Shown piece after piece: positions 62,147-64,000 of a stretch of 64,000 bases of DNA. The translations under genes and the position numbers were made by a program. The DNA comes from Daucus carota subsp. sativus. Its lineage: Eukaryota; Streptophyta; Magnoliopsida; Apiales; Apiaceae. The stretch lies in assembly GCF_001625215.2 (NCBI RefSeq), contig NC_030388.2, forward strand, positions 26,648,558-26,712,557, in the 5' to 3' direction. Numbering within the stretch: the stretch's first letter is position 1; every line of letters begins with the position of its first letter. A model generated the notes under the pieces. The model was not told the DNA's origin. It ran no database searches and saw only the letters and a list, made by a program, of their open reading frames with translations.

Positions 62147-64000
62147 TATATATGTGTCACCTGATCACTGATAATTACAAAGAATCATGTATACTAGGAA
62201 CGACAGCTTCTTCAAATATATACTTTATTAAGCAAAATGTGGGAAAAAAATATAAAACCAGACATGAAATGATTCCCATCAGCTGAAAGCAATATATGAC
62301 CATGATCATTAAAGATGAATCTTGGGAAGTTTGCCTAACAAGCAGGTGCCGAAAGTGATTTCAGTCTTCAATCTAAACTTCTCCAGACATCTCTTTGCAT
62401 TAATTTATGGTTAAAGGCAGCTTAATTCAATTAAGAGAAGAACGTACTTTTGTCCATCTTCACTAAATATATAAATTTTATAAATAGACAACCAATAAAA
62501 TCAAACCCAGGTTTGAAATCTTCTGAGCTCAAAACAAGGAAAATCACCTCAATAGTACTTGGAACAGTGGATACACACCTTAATTGTAAGTCTAGAAGTT
62601 TATTATTAACCTGTAGGCAACTATTATAACCACACAATTGTACATGTTAGCATGGCACTACAGCAGAAACTGTAGGCCAGGCAAGTTTATGGAGCACTCT
62701 ACTAGTGTATAACTACTCAGAGAAAAAAAAAAACTTTTTCTATGCCATGCAGAATTAGGAGGATGCCTAGACATATTACAAGGTAGATACGATTCTTTTA
62801 ATGAAAGATCTAAACACGTAATGATATCTACTGTCATAAGAAAATGGATAGTTGATTAGATTATATCACAACTTTAATTATAAGGACTCTGGAATGTTGT
62901 GCTGCGGGAATAAATATTCATATCAACCTAAATAACTTCATAGGCAAATGTTGGCTTATAAAAAAATAATATTTAACTATGCCGCTTAAGCACCCACTTA
63001 TTAATTGTGCTCACAAAGGTCTATTTTTCACATAAAATTTTTAGAACACTGGGCATTGAAACTTGAAGAAACTTAATCAGTGGACATTGAAGATAAAAAT
63101 AGCAGGAGGGATGTCTTACTTTTTATTTGAACTATGAAATTAGTGTCTTTTCACCTAATATTGTATATTTATACTAAAAATATGTGTACACCACGAATTG
63201 TCGACTTTGTTTGACTAGTAGGGCAACTGGTCAACTAGTCGCTTCCAAGGTACCGGGGCACTAAGGCTTGACTTGTTGCCGTATAACCTTGGTATAGATG
63301 TAGGTTTTGACAGAAATTCAGAAAGCAATGCCAAATATCAGGTGAGCAGGGTAGAGCAATGAAATTTTGTATCTTTCATGCTACCGGGTTCATAAAGCAA
63401 CAGAAAAGAAATTGCTCATCAAAAGCCAGATGGAATGGCCAAGTGATAAAACACAAAGAGAAAACACCTCACAGATACTAGGAACATAATAAAACCACAT
63501 TAGTGTACAACTTCGCATATGGATGCACTGTTAGGGAGGTACACAACAAAGAAAGCACCAGTAGACGAAGAAGAATGATGATGGGGAAAATGCAAAAATA
63601 TAGTGAGAACTCCAGTAAAAGATCAAGAAAAGGTACAAATCTGGTAAAGTGATACAGATATTAGACACCCCCTCGTCATCTTTGGATTAAAACAGATCCT
63701 AGTTTCTATTTAGCATGACGTATCAAATGTTATCATTGCGGAAAAAATAACATGGAATCCCCCACTAAAAAATTAAAAAAGATATAAAAAAACAAAGGAG
63801 TAAGAATTACCTCTAAGCTTAGTGTCCATTGCTCTATTTCCCAAACCCTCAACTCGCCCATCTCTACCCTTTCCTGTCATTGTATTTTGAATAATCACGT
63901 GTGGTGGCCACATAATCAGATCGTCCTGATTTGCGGCAGCCTCATCAGCAGATAATAAATGATACTGCTTTGAATTATCAGGAGGAATCTGATGATTCCA
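60587..64000 (-). CDS. XS-domain protein, 3' part (5' part outside the window)
   Basis: The XS domain is a plant RNA-binding fold found in SGS3 and related RNA-directed DNA methylation factors. Two exons are visible: one running in from the right edge to 63811 and the last exon 60930-60587. The splice joins ...KLR-D-LGF in frame (AGA G / AT CTT). The first visible exon gives DEAAANQDDLIMWPPHVIIQ and GRDGRVEGLGNRAMDTKLR. The second gives LGFTSGKAKSLYGKQGHLGV, TLVKFAGDQSGLKEATRLGE, FFEKDNHGRRSWAG and a late KILFGYLATASDFDKIDQDT. The protein ends 15 residues after this, so XS is C-terminal, unlike SGS3, which has a coiled coil behind it. It may therefore belong to a smaller XS-only subgroup. The intervening intron is about 2.9 kb. 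Confidence 0.85.
62061..62145. repeat. (AT)n microsatellite, about 85 bp
   Basis: An almost perfect AT dinucleotide run lies inside the long intron of the XS-domain gene. It is likely length-polymorphic and self-complementary. Confidence 0.95.

Noticed and set aside
21608-64000. A functional chromatin gene cluster (PHD, FRIGIDA-like, XS)
   Set aside because: Co-location of nuclear regulators is probably chance; intervening genes are unrelated and strands and spacing show no operon-like order.

Overview
The window is nuclear DNA from a flowering plant, most likely a eudicot. Its genes carry GT-AG introns, the intergenic DNA is AT-rich, many small MITE-type transposons are present, and every recognisable product is a plant protein: a plastid folate transporter, DUF1677, FRIGIDA-like, prefoldin 2, an XS-domain protein and an Oberon-type PHD protein. 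No bacterial, viral, rRNA or functional tRNA sequence was recognised. The species cannot be fixed from the sequence alone. All exon models were read by eye from splice signals and reading phase.

Layout. 1-3.4 kb is repeat-rich, with Stowaway-like, GTTTGG-type and long-TIR MITEs. 3.5-7.3 kb (+) is a nine-exon chloroplast folate-biopterin transporter gene. 7.3-15.2 kb has no recognisable gene but holds a 0.9-kb inverted repeat. 15.4 kb (+) is a single-exon DUF1677 gene. 16.3-21.5 kb is repeat DNA. 21.6-34.3 kb (-) is a tandem array of six copies (A-F, left to right) of a PHD/coiled-coil gene. Only the rightmost, promoter-proximal copy F keeps the N-terminal DUF7081-like exon and an open frame; A-E are truncated, frameshifted or broken by transposons. 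36.5 kb (+) is an HSP20-like (alpha-crystallin) gene. 38.1-43.5 kb (-) is a second gene with the same N-terminal exon type. It lacks a PHD exon and instead carries tandemly duplicated 45-nt, phase-1 microexons in a 1.8-kb direct duplication, followed by a long coiled-coil exon. 45.2 kb (-) is prefoldin subunit 2 with an apparent 2-kb 5'UTR intron. 49.1-53.0 kb (-) is a three-exon FRIGIDA-like 4 gene. 53.2-60.5 kb is MITE-rich and apparently gene-free. 60.6-64.0 kb (-, running off the right edge) is the 3' part of an XS-domain gene whose 2.9-kb intron contains a long (AT)n tract.

The genes do not form a pathway, as expected for a plant chromosome. The most interesting parts are the two neighbouring DUF7081-type loci, which have diverged by different duplication routes. 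One amplified its PHD and coiled-coil exons into a mosaic pseudogene array. The other lost or never had the PHD exon and amplified a 15-codon in-frame microexon.
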